A stretch of 64,000 bases of DNA, taken from assembly GCA_028724885.1 (NCBI GenBank), contig JAQYTJ010000018.1, positions 42,192 to 106,191 on the forward strand, read 5' to 3'. This document shows, one piece after another, positions 26,847-35,751 of this stretch; within the stretch, counting starts at the first letter, position 1, and every line of letters begins with the position of its first letter. This DNA is from Bacteroidales bacterium. GTDB lineage: Bacteria > Bacteroidota > Bacteroidia > Bacteroidales > UBA932. The translations under genes and the position numbers were made by a program. The notes beneath the pieces were generated by a model. It had not been told where the DNA came from. It was given only the letters and a program-made list of their open reading frames with translations, and did no database searches.

Positions 26847-27518
26847 CTAGCGTGTATGCATGGATCTCATGGCAGAGATTATTTCCAAGCGGGAGCCGTG
26901 GATTTCATTGATGCCGGTGGCGGCTGCGATGGCCTTTGCGTTTGCAGCCGTTACCCCACAGCCAGCCATTATGCTAAGCCTGCCATGAGCCATGCAAACC
27001 ATCTCGGCAATGACCATCTTTCCTGAATATGCATCCGTAGCCCCTCCGGAGGTCAATATTCTGTCTATTCCGCCTATGCTCATGATGGCTTCAAGGCTCT
27101 TTAATATGTCGGCAGACTCGTCAATCGCCCTGTGGAATGTGGTCGAGAGGCTGTAATGACGAGCTTCTGCGATCATTCTCTCGGTTGCGACCAAATCTAT
27201 CGAGCCGTCTTTCTGCAACATTCCGAACACTACGCCGTTCACCCTCCGTCCATTTTCCCTAAGCTCTCCACAGAAACGGATGTCATCCATAATTTGCTCG
27301 ACCTCCGAATGAGCATAGACGAAATCGCCACCGCGAGGCCTGATGAGCACGTTCACGGGAATATTCAAGGCACCAACGACTTTCCTGATTGTCTCGTATG
27401 GCGGCGTCGTCCCACCGATGGCAAGCTCCTGGCAAAGTTCAATCCTGTCAGCGCCTGCCGCACAAGCAGATAGCGCCTTCTCGAAACCGTCACAGCATAT
27501 TTCTATAGTCATATTCAT
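26847..27518 (-). CDS. cutC: CutC family protein (copper homeostasis / metal-binding TIM barrel)
   Basis: 223 aa from MNMTIEICCDGFEKA; the track's longer start crosses a palindromic promoter region. Family signatures are EICCDGFEKALSACAAGADRIELCQELAIGGTTPP, VLIRPRGGDFVY and TFHRAIDES, followed by RILTSGGATDAYSGK. CutC was named from E. coli copper tolerance work, but its direct function is still debated. It is divergent from the mechanosensitive channel gene, and its short 5' region contains a 17-bp palindrome. Confidence 0.93.
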   Translation of the reverse strand: MNMTIEICCDGFEKALSACAAGADRIELCQELAIGGTTPPYETIRKVVGALNIPVNVLIRPRGGDFVYAHSEVEQIMDDIRFCGELRENGRRVNGVVFGMLQKDGSIDLVATERMIAEARHYSLSTTFHRAIDESADILKSLEAIMSIGGIDRILTSGGATDAYSGKMVIAEMVCMAHGRLSIMAGCGVTAANAKAIAAATGINEIHGSRLEIISAMRSMHTR

Positions 27519-27528
27519 AAACCTGCGT

Positions 27529-27558
27529 TTTGCAATCTCTAATTTAGAGATATATTTC
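27529..27558 (+). promoter_or_regulatory. Promoter of the MscS-type gene with embedded 17-bp palindrome
   Basis: TTTG (27529-27532), 18-nt spacer, TATATTTC (27551-27558). The spacer contains ATCTCTAATTTAGAGAT (27535-27551), a perfect palindrome with 8-bp arms around one central base. It is shared by the divergent cutC gene, so it is a candidate operator for both. Confidence 0.5.
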
Positions 27559-27587
27559 TTATTTTTGTACGTGTTCATTTGAATTCG

Positions 27588-30239
27588 ATGAAAAAGATAT
27601 TATTAGCCATATCCCTTTTCCTTGCCGCCCTGCCTTCTTATGCTGTATTCAACGAGCGGAATCTTCCAATGACCTTGCAGGTGCTTCGCTATGAGCTTTC
27701 GCAGACGTATCGTGAAATGGAAGCCAACCAGCTTCAGTCCGAGACTCAGGACCAGTCCCAGCATGAGGATCTTGTTCGGCTGATTCAGAGCTGCAACGAA
27801 CTGTCTCTGATGCTATATTCGCAAAAGCAGAATTTCACGTTCGACCTCACCTATGCCCTGCATAAGGTGACGAATCAGTACAGTAGCTTCAAAGAAAGCC
27901 GGATGCCGTACGATAACATAATCTCCTATCTGGATGTGGAGATAGATCGGTACTCCAAGCTGGTGAATGCCCTAGAGGTTCTGCCTCCTTCCCTAGTGGA
28001 AATCCCGGACAGCCTTGGCCCGAAGCTGCTGGATTCTCTGGCGGCTACCCTTCAGCCAAAGGCATTTCCGAATTCATCCTACGAAGATCAGCAGGCCGAT
28101 GAACCAGGTCATGCCTTGTATAATCACGATAGCGAAGAAAGCGTTCATCTGAGCGACTTCAATCTGAGCGTATCCTCCCAGCAAGATCGCGACAGCTGCC
28201 TCTTCTATGCTAGGAAACTCCTTAAAGGTTTCACAGATCTTAGGGACCACATGAAGGAGGATAACGAATATTATGAAACGACGAGCAAGAGACTTAAGGA
28301 AAGCTATGAATATGCCCAGGAGCGTTACAAGCTGGTGCAGAAAAGAATTTTCATTGATGGGCAGGACAATTACTGGAGGGTGATCATGCATTTCGGCTCG
28401 TACCTTAAGCGGGCGGTGGTGGACTGCAAGGACAAGTATGGAAAAGACAATTTCACGCAGGTAAACAGCGAGTGGCGAGGGGTCATGGTAGTAGGTTTCT
28501 CTGTGATGGTGCTGCTGTACCTTGTCATAGCCACCGTGCTGAGCAATCTCTTGGTCAGGCTGCTTCAAAAGAAAGTCCGGTATTTCAAGACCGAGGATTT
28601 CAAGGAACGGCGTTTCGCATGGCTACTGCTCTCTGCTGACTTTCTGTTTGTTCTCGTTATAGGCATCGTGAGGGTATCCATGCCTAATTCCCATTTCTTC
28701 GAGATGGCATCCGGTCTCATCATAGAGTTCGCCCTTCTGCTGCTGGCAATCCTGATTTCCATGCTCATAAGGTATGTTGGGAATGAAATCAACCGCGGCA
28801 TCAACCTGTATGCTCCTGTGATGCTGCTCGGCCTCCTGGTCATAACATTCAGGATTATATTCATACCTAACAGTTTGATAACCTTACTGTTCCCTCCGCT
28901 GCTCCTGCTATTCGGCATTTGGCAGCTGGTTACTTTGGAAAGGAATGGCAGCAAGGTTCCAAAGCTTGATAAGAATTTTGCTGTGTCATCGTTGGTCATC
29001 ACTGGAATCGCCCTCGTGATGTCGCTTGTCGGCTATGCTCTGATGGCAGTCCAAGTTTACATCTGGTGGATTTTCCAGCTGACAGTGCTGCAGCTCATTC
29101 TCGCAGCGTCCGACCTTCTGAAGCGTTACCGCACTGCTAGGCTGGATGTTAAGGTTCGGGCATACAGGATCAAGAACCAGAAGCTTGTCAATAACGACAG
29201 GGGATCCGGAATCGAAGTCACCTGGCTCTATGATTTGGCGGAGATGGCGATATTCCCGATACTGGTTGTGCTGTCCGTCCCATTCTGCTTGTTCATGGCA
29301 TCAAAGGTGTTCGACCTCACCGAAATCGGAATGCAGCTGCTGTCGTATTCGTTCTTGAATTATGACTATATTCATCTTTCCATCATTAAGATATTGGTTG
29401 CAGTTGGGCTTTTCTATGTGTTCCACTACCTCAGCTATATGATCAAGGCTTTCTACAGGATTTTCAAGGTGCGCTCAGCTATGGAGCGTAGCGATGGCAG
29501 GTTTTTCCATGAGACCGACCTGAACCTTACCTTGGCGAACAATGTGATAGGAATACTCATCTGGGGAACTTATGCGATAGTGACCGTAAACTTGCTGAGT
29601 ATTCCAACCAAGTCGCTCTCGGTCATAACGGCAGGCTTGGCAGCCGGCTTAGGCTTCGCCATGAAGGACATATTGAATAACTTTTTCTACGGAGTGCAGT
29701 TGATGTCCGGGAGGCTGCGGGTAGGGGATTGCATCGAATGCGATGGCGTTCGTGGAGAGGTGGATTCCATTAATTATCAGATGACGCAGATAGCAGCCGA
29801 GGACGGCTCGGTAATGGCGTTTACGAATAGCACCCTCTTCAACAAGAATTTCAAAAATCTGACGAGGAATCATTCATACGAATATGTTCCATTGCAGATA
29901 GGCATTGCTTACGGTTCCGAAGTTGAGAGAACTCGCAAGGTGATCTTGAAAGCGCTTTCGCCTTTGCGTAAGCCAGACAGCTACGGAAGAGCGGTAGTGG
30001 AGCCGAAATATGGCATTAAGGTCATGCTGACGAGCTTCGGGGACAGCAGCGTGAACCTCACCGTGAAGCAGTTCGTGCTGGTGAGCGAGCGCTACAATTA
30101 CATCGACAAGGCTAACGATGCCATCTACAAGGCTTTGAATGAAAACGGAATAGAAATACCATTCCCTCAGGCAGACTTGCACGTGAAGGACCTGCCTGCC
30201 GGCAGGGATGTCAGGGACGATGATACAAAAAAGGAGTAG
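27588..30239 (+). CDS. Large MscS-family mechanosensitive ion channel
   Basis: 883 aa from ATG 27588, with a cleavable signal peptide ending near LPSYA. A long periplasmic N-terminal region rich in helices (about 20-300, including QERYKLVQKRIF) precedes 10-11 membrane helices. The MscS core lies near residues 690-780: LAAGLGFAMKDILNNFFYG (pore-lining helix and following turn), then the beta domain LRVGDCIECDGVRGEVDSIN. A cytosolic alpha/beta domain ends the protein with a polar tail. The architecture is like MscM/MscK-type channels and suggests a role in hypo-osmotic shock. It is followed 1 bp later by purN. Confidence 0.9.
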   Translation: MKKILLAISLFLAALPSYAVFNERNLPMTLQVLRYELSQTYREMEANQLQSETQDQSQHEDLVRLIQSCNELSLMLYSQKQNFTFDLTYALHKVTNQYSSFKESRMPYDNIISYLDVEIDRYSKLVNALEVLPPSLVEIPDSLGPKLLDSLAATLQPKAFPNSSYEDQQADEPGHALYNHDSEESVHLSDFNLSVSSQQDRDSCLFYARKLLKGFTDLRDHMKEDNEYYETTSKRLKESYEYAQERYKLVQKRIFIDGQDNYWRVIMHFGSYLKRAVVDCKDKYGKDNFTQVNSEWRGVMVVGFSVMVLLYLVIATVLSNLLVRLLQKKVRYFKTEDFKERRFAWLLLSADFLFVLVIGIVRVSMPNSHFFEMASGLIIEFALLLLAILISMLIRYVGNEINRGINLYAPVMLLGLLVITFRIIFIPNSLITLLFPPLLLLFGIWQLVTLERNGSKVPKLDKNFAVSSLVITGIALVMSLVGYALMAVQVYIWWIFQLTVLQLILAASDLLKRYRTARLDVKVRAYRIKNQKLVNNDRGSGIEVTWLYDLAEMAIFPILVVLSVPFCLFMASKVFDLTEIGMQLLSYSFLNYDYIHLSIIKILVAVGLFYVFHYLSYMIKAFYRIFKVRSAMERSDGRFFHETDLNLTLANNVIGILIWGTYAIVTVNLLSIPTKSLSVITAGLAAGLGFAMKDILNNFFYGVQLMSGRLRVGDCIECDGVRGEVDSINYQMTQIAAEDGSVMAFTNSTLFNKNFKNLTRNHSYEYVPLQIGIAYGSEVERTRKVILKALSPLRKPDSYGRAVVEPKYGIKVMLTSFGDSSVNLTVKQFVLVSERYNYIDKANDAIYKALNENGIEIPFPQADLHVKDLPAGRDVRDDDTKKE

Positions 30240-30240
30240 A

Positions 30241-30819
30241 ATGACTAATGTTGCTATTTTCGTGTCGGGAGGCGGCACAAATTGCGAGAGGCTTATTGAA
30301 TATTTCAAAGGCTCTGAGGATGTGAACATAGCTGTCGTCCTTAGCAACAGGGCTGATGCGCAGGCCCTCGTGAGAGCCAGGAACCATGGAGTGCCTGCCG
30401 TGGTGATGAAAAGGGACGATATCGCTAAGAAGGAGGTCATGGGCGCTTTTTTAAGGGAATATTCAATTGACTTCATCGTCCTGGCTGGCTTTCTTGTCGT
30501 GGTGCCGGATTTTCTGGTGAATGAATATTCAAGGAGGATTATAAACCTGCATCCGGCGCTTCTACCGCGCCACGGTGGCCCAGGTATGTACGGTCATCAC
30601 GTGCATGAGGCAGTGAAGGCATGCGGAGAAACGGAGACTGGCATGACTGTTCACTGGGTAAGCAATGAGGTGGATGGCGGGCAGATTATCGCCCGGTTCC
30701 GCACCACGGTAGAGCTTTCGGACACGCCTGAAGAGATTGCCGGCAAAGAGCATGAGCTGGAAATGGCTTGGTTCCCGAAAGTCGTCGAGCAGACGATATT
30801 ATCGCTACGCTCATTCTGA
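30241..30819 (+). CDS. purN: Phosphoribosylglycinamide formyltransferase (GART)
   Basis: 192 aa. Transfers the formyl group of 10-formyl-THF to GAR in purine synthesis. ATG 30241 follows an AAAAAGGAGT Shine-Dalgarno (rare in this window) overlapping the end of the preceding gene, and gives the family N-terminus NVAIFVSGGGTNCERLI. Catalytic Asn and His are in INLHPALLP and the catalytic Asp in VSNEVDGGQII. The loop RHGGPGMYGHHVHEAV is the Bacteroidetes variant of the folate loop. The track start (30208) is 11 codons too early. Confidence 0.95.
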   Translation: MTNVAIFVSGGGTNCERLIEYFKGSEDVNIAVVLSNRADAQALVRARNHGVPAVVMKRDDIAKKEVMGAFLREYSIDFIVLAGFLVVVPDFLVNEYSRRIINLHPALLPRHGGPGMYGHHVHEAVKACGETETGMTVHWVSNEVDGGQIIARFRTTVELSDTPEEIAGKEHELEMAWFPKVVEQTILSLRSF

Positions 30820-30820
30820 A

Positions 30821-30974
30821 CGTACCACCCCGTCATCCTGAGCGTACCATCCCGTCATCCTGAGCGTACCATCCCGTCATCCTGAGCGTACCACCCCGTC
30901 ATCCTGAGCGTACCATCCCGTCATCCTGAGCGTACCATCCCGTCATCCTGAGCGTACCACCCCGTCATCCTGAA
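30821..30974. repeat. 22-bp tandem repeat array, 7 units
   Basis: Seven head-to-tail units with starts at 30821, 30843, 30865, 30887, 30909, 30931 and 30953 (period exactly 22). The consensus is close to CGTACCAYCCCGTCATCCTG plus AG. Only C/T at one position varies among inner units. There are no unique spacers, so it is not a CRISPR array. It lies directly after the purN stop. Confidence 0.9.
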
Positions 30975-31029
30975 CTTGATTCAGGATCTAGTTCCCACAA
31001 ACCTAGATTCAGGGTCAAGCCCGAATGAC
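30964..31029. repeat. Long palindromic GTCATCCTGAA element
   Basis: GTCATCCTGAACTTGATTCAGGATCTAG is mirrored imperfectly, after an 11-nt loop, by an arm starting CTAGATTCAGGGTC and ending GAATGAC. It contains an internal smaller hairpin ATCCTGAA/TTCAGGAT. Related elements lie at 41.9-42.05 kb and 63.35-63.4 kb. Confidence 0.75.
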
Positions 31030-31049
31030 GAGAGGAATCTATTATAACA

Positions 31050-31769
31050 ATGAATATTATGAAAAATAGTTCCTTAAAGACATTATTTGCGATGCTGTTC
31101 GTGACGGCATCGCTAGTGAATCTCGTTGCTCTGTCATACGACAATAACCTCGTAGCGTCTATTGCCAAGCCACTCTTGATGCCATTCCTGGCGCTGACCG
31201 CATATTTCTGGCTGAAAGAAAATGAGGTCCCATGGAGCAAGCTTTCCGCAAGCCTAATTTCAGCCCTTGCCTTCGGAACCATCGGCGACATATTCCTGAT
31301 GTTTAGCGGGAAAGGCTTTTTTATTGCCGGCATGGCAGCATTCTTTGCCGGACATGTCTGCTATTTCCTTATTCTGCTGAGGTTTCTAAAAGGCAGGAAG
31401 ATATCCGGCAATATGCGAGACTTGGGCATTGTCGCGGTGGCAGTCATGGCGATGATGATTCTTATGTGGGTCGCCGCAAAACAAGTGCTATCCTTCAAGC
31501 TGGACATTGCGATGGGCTTGATAGTCTTTATCTATGCCTTGGCCTTCCCTGCCAACGTGTATTTTTCAGCCTGCGGCACAATATTCTACAAGCCGTTGTG
31601 GATCACCGCCTTCGGCTATCTGTTCTTCGCATTTTCGGATGGCCTCATCGGGCTGAATGTTTTCAGAGGCATAGACTTCGATTCTCTCCACTTGCTCGTG
31701 ATGCTGACCTACCTCGTGGCACAAGCCATGATAGTGTGCGGAATAGCTAAATCAATACGCTCACGCTGA
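31050..31769 (+). CDS. YhhN family membrane protein (lysoplasmalogenase-like)
   Basis: 239 aa with about eight membrane helices. The YhhN pattern is visible in IAKPLLMPFLALTAYF, FGTIGDIFLMF (conserved Asp), FFAGHVCYFLI (conserved His) and FAFSDGLIGLNVF (conserved Asp near the C-terminus). Members such as TMEM86 hydrolyse the vinyl-ether bond of lysoplasmalogens; whether this bacterial protein does so is unknown. It is preceded by the repeat array and palindromic element. It ends 2 bp from the convergent esterase gene. Confidence 0.88.
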   Translation: MNIMKNSSLKTLFAMLFVTASLVNLVALSYDNNLVASIAKPLLMPFLALTAYFWLKENEVPWSKLSASLISALAFGTIGDIFLMFSGKGFFIAGMAAFFAGHVCYFLILLRFLKGRKISGNMRDLGIVAVAVMAMMILMWVAAKQVLSFKLDIAMGLIVFIYALAFPANVYFSACGTIFYKPLWITAFGYLFFAFSDGLIGLNVFRGIDFDSLHLLVMLTYLVAQAMIVCGIAKSIRSR

Positions 31770-31771
31770 AA

Positions 31772-32707
31772 TCATTTCAGCAGTCCGTTTCCTTTCCTAA
31801 TTACTGCTTTAGACGAAAGCGGAACCAAATCGTCCGATATTCGCAAATGAGTGCACCTGCTCCTGACAGCCGTCATAGCCCTGTATTCTTCGGAGACGGA
31901 GGCAGGCTTTCTGTAGCAATTCCTTATGTCCGCCATGGTGATTGTCATCGATTTGTCAACCATTCTGGGTGCGGCATTAGTGCTATGCTTGAAAAGCCAG
32001 TCATAGGTTTTCTGGACGTAAAATACCCTTGCGAGAGTGCCATGGGTGGCTTTCGGAATCCAGTCATAACGCAGCAGGCTGTCTTCGTGCTTCTCCTCTA
32101 GGTATCGTACTATCTTCTGTGACTGATCTATGTGAACGGCCTTGTCTGCCGTGCCATGAATTATCCAAAGGGGAAGTCCCCCCAGCCCGTCGTAGCTCTT
32201 AAGGTCGCAGCCCCCGCACAGCGCCATCGCTGCCGCCACTTTGTCAGGATATGTACCTACAAAATCCATTGTCCCATAGCCACCCATGCTCATTCCCAGG
32301 ACGTATATTCTGGAAGTATCTATGGCATAATTCTTCACGACCCAGTCCATCAGCCCCTTGACCTTGTTCGGAGCCCATCCGTTTCCCGGGGATTGAGGAG
32401 CAAGGACGACTGCCGGCACATTTTTCCCCTTCTTTATAGCATCCAGGACTCCATATTTGAGAACCTTGTTCAGATTGTGGCCTGAAAGGCTTTTGCCATG
32501 CAGGAAAATCACTAATGGCAATTCATCTCCATCCGTGGCATAGCCCGCTGGCGTGTAAATCCAGAAATCGTAATTGCCAGGCAGAACATCATGCTTCGCC
32601 TGCAGTTTTCCGTCTCCTATCCGCTGCGCTTGCGCGGATGCCGTAAAAAACAGCAGAAGGCAGAGAAATATTCCCCTGCCTGAAATATAAGATATATTAT
32701 GAGTCAT
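31772..32707 (-). CDS. Secreted alpha/beta-hydrolase (esterase/peptidase family)
   Basis: 311 aa with signal peptide ending ASAQA. The alpha/beta-hydrolase core shows the oxyanion region PLVIFLHGKS, the nucleophile elbow LGMSMGGYG, an Asp in IIHGTADKAVH and a His in KATHGTL, so the full Ser-Asp-His triad is present. It resembles the short carboxylesterases/PHB-depolymerase-like enzymes often called phospholipase/carboxylesterase. The last 60 residues are outside the usual core and of unknown role. It stands alone on the minus strand, downstream of a terminator-like hairpin. Confidence 0.87.
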   Translation of the reverse strand: MTHNISYISGRGIFLCLLLFFTASAQAQRIGDGKLQAKHDVLPGNYDFWIYTPAGYATDGDELPLVIFLHGKSLSGHNLNKVLKYGVLDAIKKGKNVPAVVLAPQSPGNGWAPNKVKGLMDWVVKNYAIDTSRIYVLGMSMGGYGTMDFVGTYPDKVAAAMALCGGCDLKSYDGLGGLPLWIIHGTADKAVHIDQSQKIVRYLEEKHEDSLLRYDWIPKATHGTLARVFYVQKTYDWLFKHSTNAAPRMVDKSMTITMADIRNCYRKPASVSEEYRAMTAVRSRCTHLRISDDLVPLSSKAVIRKGNGLLK

Positions 32708-33052
32708 CGATCACGAGTTAATGCATCCTCCGATTTCCCAAGCCGAAAGCTTGAATATGCTGGCGTAAGAAGCACATACCATGCCACTCGCGTGGTTTTC
32801 TTGTGCCCCCAAGTCTAAAATCATGTGTTTGAAGGTAGGCGGTGCTAATTTTCAGCAGGATACTTTGACCTTGGCTGCCATAGGCATTCGAGATTATGGA
32901 AGAGCTGATAAATGAATTAATGACGCATCTTTTCATATTCGTACCCTTTTTGGGTTTTTCTGGCACGAATATACTTAGCCGTCCGAACGGCTTTATGCGA
33001 AAATCGACCAAACCCGAGATTTGGTCGACGAATTCCGTTGTTTGGAGATGCC
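32708..33052. other. Gene-free region with three stem-loops
   Basis: The minus-strand ORF 32718-33056 has no domain and an atypical composition, so I do not call it. Three hairpins are visible: 33004-33028 (see terminator entry), AGCCGT-CCGA-ACGGCT at 32977-32992, and ACCC-TTTTT-GGGT at 32943-32955. No further signal was seen. Confidence 0.5.
33004..33028 (-). terminator. Intrinsic terminator after the TonB-receptor operon
   Basis: On the minus strand TCGACCAAA, a 7-nt loop, TTTGGTCGA, then TTTTCG: a perfect 9-bp stem with a short T run, 25 bp after the stop of the TPR-like gene. Confidence 0.65.
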
Positions 33053-33583
33053 TCAATATGCTTTCTTCATTCCTTCCTGGAATTTTTCATATAGAAATTT
33101 CGTCAAGCTATTGTCAGGCTTCAGCTTCAGGGCCTTCTCGTAGTTTTCGATTACATTCAGGTAGTAGCGTTGCCCATTTGTCGCAGGGTCTTGCACTATC
33201 CTGACCATGTACAGATAACCTCGCAGGGTGCATACATCGGACATGTCTGCATTCTGCATCTTCTCCATCCTGCCTATCTGCTGCTGAGCTTCCTTCAAGA
33301 AGCTTTCTGCCTGTGCGGCGTGGGGATTCATCACTGAGTAATTCAGGCATTGCAATCCAATTTGGTACTTTGCCTGGAGGCTGTCAGGAAACATTGCGTC
33401 TATCCTTTTCAGCTTGGCGATGCAATTTGCATAGGACTCGGGTGAATCCTGCTGGATTGCGGATACAGATTCTGCGATTAGTGAGTCCAGGCTTGGTTCC
33501 TGGGCAAGAATGTTGCAACTGGCAGCCATCACGAAGATTGCAGCGATAGAAAGTGCGTAGCACTTAAAAATTTGAGATGTCAT
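33053..33583 (-). CDS. Secreted TPR-like protein of the TonB receptor operon
   Basis: 176 aa. An N-terminal hydrophobic signal (IFKCYALSIAAIFVMAASC) includes a Cys that might be a non-canonical lipobox, or cleavage may occur after LAQ. The remainder is all-helical with TPR-like spacing: SYANCIAKLKRIDAMFPDSLQAKYQIG and YYLNVIENYEKALKLKPDNSLTKFLY. I do not recognise a named family. It overlaps the 3' end of the TonB-receptor gene by 20 nt, so the two are translationally coupled and probably work together at the envelope. Confidence 0.75.
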   Translation of the reverse strand: MTSQIFKCYALSIAAIFVMAASCNILAQEPSLDSLIAESVSAIQQDSPESYANCIAKLKRIDAMFPDSLQAKYQIGLQCLNYSVMNPHAAQAESFLKEAQQQIGRMEKMQNADMSDVCTLRGYLYMVRIVQDPATNGQRYYLNVIENYEKALKLKPDNSLTKFLYEKFQEGMKKAY

Positions 33584-35621
33584 AAGCTTTCGTATTTTTT
33601 AAAGAAATGAATATGCCGACGTATAATGTCCGGTCGCGAGAAGCCGTTATGGCCGTTCCGTCGTCTTTATAGCGGAATATGTTCTTGCGTCCTAGAATGT
33701 TGTTCAAAGAAGCGTACAATATGATTTTGGGATTAATGAGCCATGTGAGAGAACCATCGAGACTGTTGTAGCCGGGTGTCTTTCCTGCCAGGCATTCCCT
33801 GCCGCTGGCATAGGATTCCGTAATGCCGAAAATCAGTTTGCCATAGGGATATTTTGCCGAGAGGCGGAGATTGTGCCGTGAAGCGAAATCCGGAGTCCGG
33901 GCTTTCGCATAGTCGAGCCAGAGTCTCTCCGAGTCATTGAATGAATACGACGCAGTGACGGTGAGATTCTCCAGCAGAGAAGCATCCTGGATGAAAAAAT
34001 CCACTCCTTTGCTCACGCCATGGCCGTCGCCCGTATATATTCCTTCAGACAACAGGGGAAGGCTAAGGTATTTCTTATAGTACGGTTCTATGCGCAAGAT
34101 TGTCTTCGGCGTATTGTACTGAAGGCTTAGTATTGCATGGTCGGCGACATTCTGTCCTATCTTCTTCTGGCTCCTGACGATGTAGTCGTCTTCGGCAGCT
34201 TGGCTGTATCTTCCATATGCCGCAGACATCTGGAATCGATTCCCTGGCACGAAGCTCAATGTTGCCCTGGGCATGAACTCCCAGCAGTGATTATATGTCA
34301 GTTGTTCAGCTCTGGCGGAAACGCTCAGGAAAAAATGAGACATCACTAGCCATAAGACATCGGCATGGACCCCGGGCAGGCTGTAATCCAGTTCATAATG
34401 CTGGCTGCCATAGCTTTTGCGGCTGTCCCTGACGTAATTTTCTGCCCCTGCCGTGAATTTCAGCACGGATGAGAACCTTTTGCTTAGTTCGGCTTTCAGG
34501 TGCACCTCGTTGCGGAAATTGTGAAAATGGTCTCCGGAGACGATGGCGTCATCGATGTTCTCCACGACTGAGGAATTGGCTAAGCCAGCGAACAGCGTGA
34601 ATGTCTCACTGAAATATTTCCTGTACGTCGCATTGGCGTACACGTTGTGTTCTATGAGAGAAAGCCTCCTGTCATCTAACCTCTGCCCTACAGAAGTGAG
34701 GTCGTATCCGATGTATGTCTTGAATATGTCGGACCGTGAAAATTCGGCCTTGTATTGCGCCTCTCCAGAGACTTTCCGGTATGGCCTGGTCCAGTCGAGC
34801 CTGTCGGGAAAAATCTCGTTGTAGAGGCCGAGGTCGGTGTATTCGGCATTGAAGGAAAGGCTGCTCTTGTCGAATGCCTTTGTCCCGCCGGCATTCCAGT
34901 TCAACAAGGAGGCGCTAACCCCAAGCTTGTCCCCGGACGATACGTCTGTGGTCTCCATCGGCAGCACGGAAGACAATGCCTGTCCGTATTCTCCGTTGTA
35001 TCCGCCGAGGGAAAAGCTCATTCCTTTGAAGAGGAACGGGGAAAAACGTCCGCGCGAGGCATTGTTCTCCGTGTTCGTGCCGTAAGGCACTAGGACGTGC
35101 ATGCCATTGATGAAAGTCTGGCATTCTTCGCTGGAGCCGCCTCTGACGTACAGTTTTCCATCTTCACCTACTTTCTGTGTGCCGGGGAGCGTTTGCAGCG
35201 CCGCCACGAGATCTCCGCATGAGTTGCCGCTCAGCACTACATCCAGGGCATCCATCGTCTTGAATTGATAGCTTTTCCCCATGCTGTAGGTACTTGCCGT
35301 GACTACGACATCGTCGATGGTGGCGGCTTGTTCGTACAAGGTGATTCTTATTCCCCGAAGTTTATCCAGCTCGGATTTACGAGCATATTCTTCATATCCT
35401 AATAGCGAAGCGCATAATGTGACCACTCCGGTTTTCTTCGTCGTGAACGAGAAATACCCCAGAGAATCGGTGATGCAGCCATCGACCGTGCCTAATACGT
35501 AGACATTCACGCCGATCAGCGGCTCTCTGCCATCCGTGACAGTGCCTGATATTTTGTTCTGGCAAAAGACATTTCCTGAAATTGTCAGGATGAACAATGA
35601 TGCCAATAGAAATCTTTTCAT
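33564..35621 (-). CDS. TonB-dependent outer-membrane receptor (non-SusC type)
   Basis: 685 aa with signal peptide ending GNVFCQ. A CarboxypepD_reg-like beta-sandwich (about 22-100: ISGTVTDGREPLIGVNVYVLGT) precedes the plug (DDVVVTAST, LQTLPGTQKVGEDGKLYVRGG). A beta-barrel follows to the aromatic C-terminus. At under 700 residues it is much shorter than SusC proteins and has no SusD partner, so a metal chelate, vitamin or small-molecule ligand is more likely than a polysaccharide. A LytTR regulator gene lies directly upstream and a TPR-like protein overlaps downstream, giving a three-gene unit. Confidence 0.9.
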   Translation of the reverse strand: MKRFLLASLFILTISGNVFCQNKISGTVTDGREPLIGVNVYVLGTVDGCITDSLGYFSFTTKKTGVVTLCASLLGYEEYARKSELDKLRGIRITLYEQAATIDDVVVTASTYSMGKSYQFKTMDALDVVLSGNSCGDLVAALQTLPGTQKVGEDGKLYVRGGSSEECQTFINGMHVLVPYGTNTENNASRGRFSPFLFKGMSFSLGGYNGEYGQALSSVLPMETTDVSSGDKLGVSASLLNWNAGGTKAFDKSSLSFNAEYTDLGLYNEIFPDRLDWTRPYRKVSGEAQYKAEFSRSDIFKTYIGYDLTSVGQRLDDRRLSLIEHNVYANATYRKYFSETFTLFAGLANSSVVENIDDAIVSGDHFHNFRNEVHLKAELSKRFSSVLKFTAGAENYVRDSRKSYGSQHYELDYSLPGVHADVLWLVMSHFFLSVSARAEQLTYNHCWEFMPRATLSFVPGNRFQMSAAYGRYSQAAEDDYIVRSQKKIGQNVADHAILSLQYNTPKTILRIEPYYKKYLSLPLLSEGIYTGDGHGVSKGVDFFIQDASLLENLTVTASYSFNDSERLWLDYAKARTPDFASRHNLRLSAKYPYGKLIFGITESYASGRECLAGKTPGYNSLDGSLTWLINPKIILYASLNNILGRKNIFRYKDDGTAITASRDRTLYVGIFISLKNTKAYDISNF

Positions 35622-35751
35622 TTTCCATGCGTTTTCCCTTGAGCGAAGATGGACAAGAAAAAACTGACGGCAAATTATTCGTGCCGTACAGCTAGGAAGA
35701 CGGACAGAAAACGTTCGCCGCTGACGAATCGCTAAAGAAAAAGACGAGTGT

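Noticed and set aside
30821-30974. Possible CRISPR array
   Set aside because: Units are contiguous 22-bp repeats without unique spacers, and no cas genes are present.
32718-33056. Minus-strand ORF of 112 aa
   Set aside because: No domain, no signal, and it spans several hairpins including a terminator.
35622-35751. LytTR binding repeats upstream of the TonB receptor
   Set aside because: CCGTC-like words recur but I could not find two clear direct repeats with the usual spacing, so no site is annotated.
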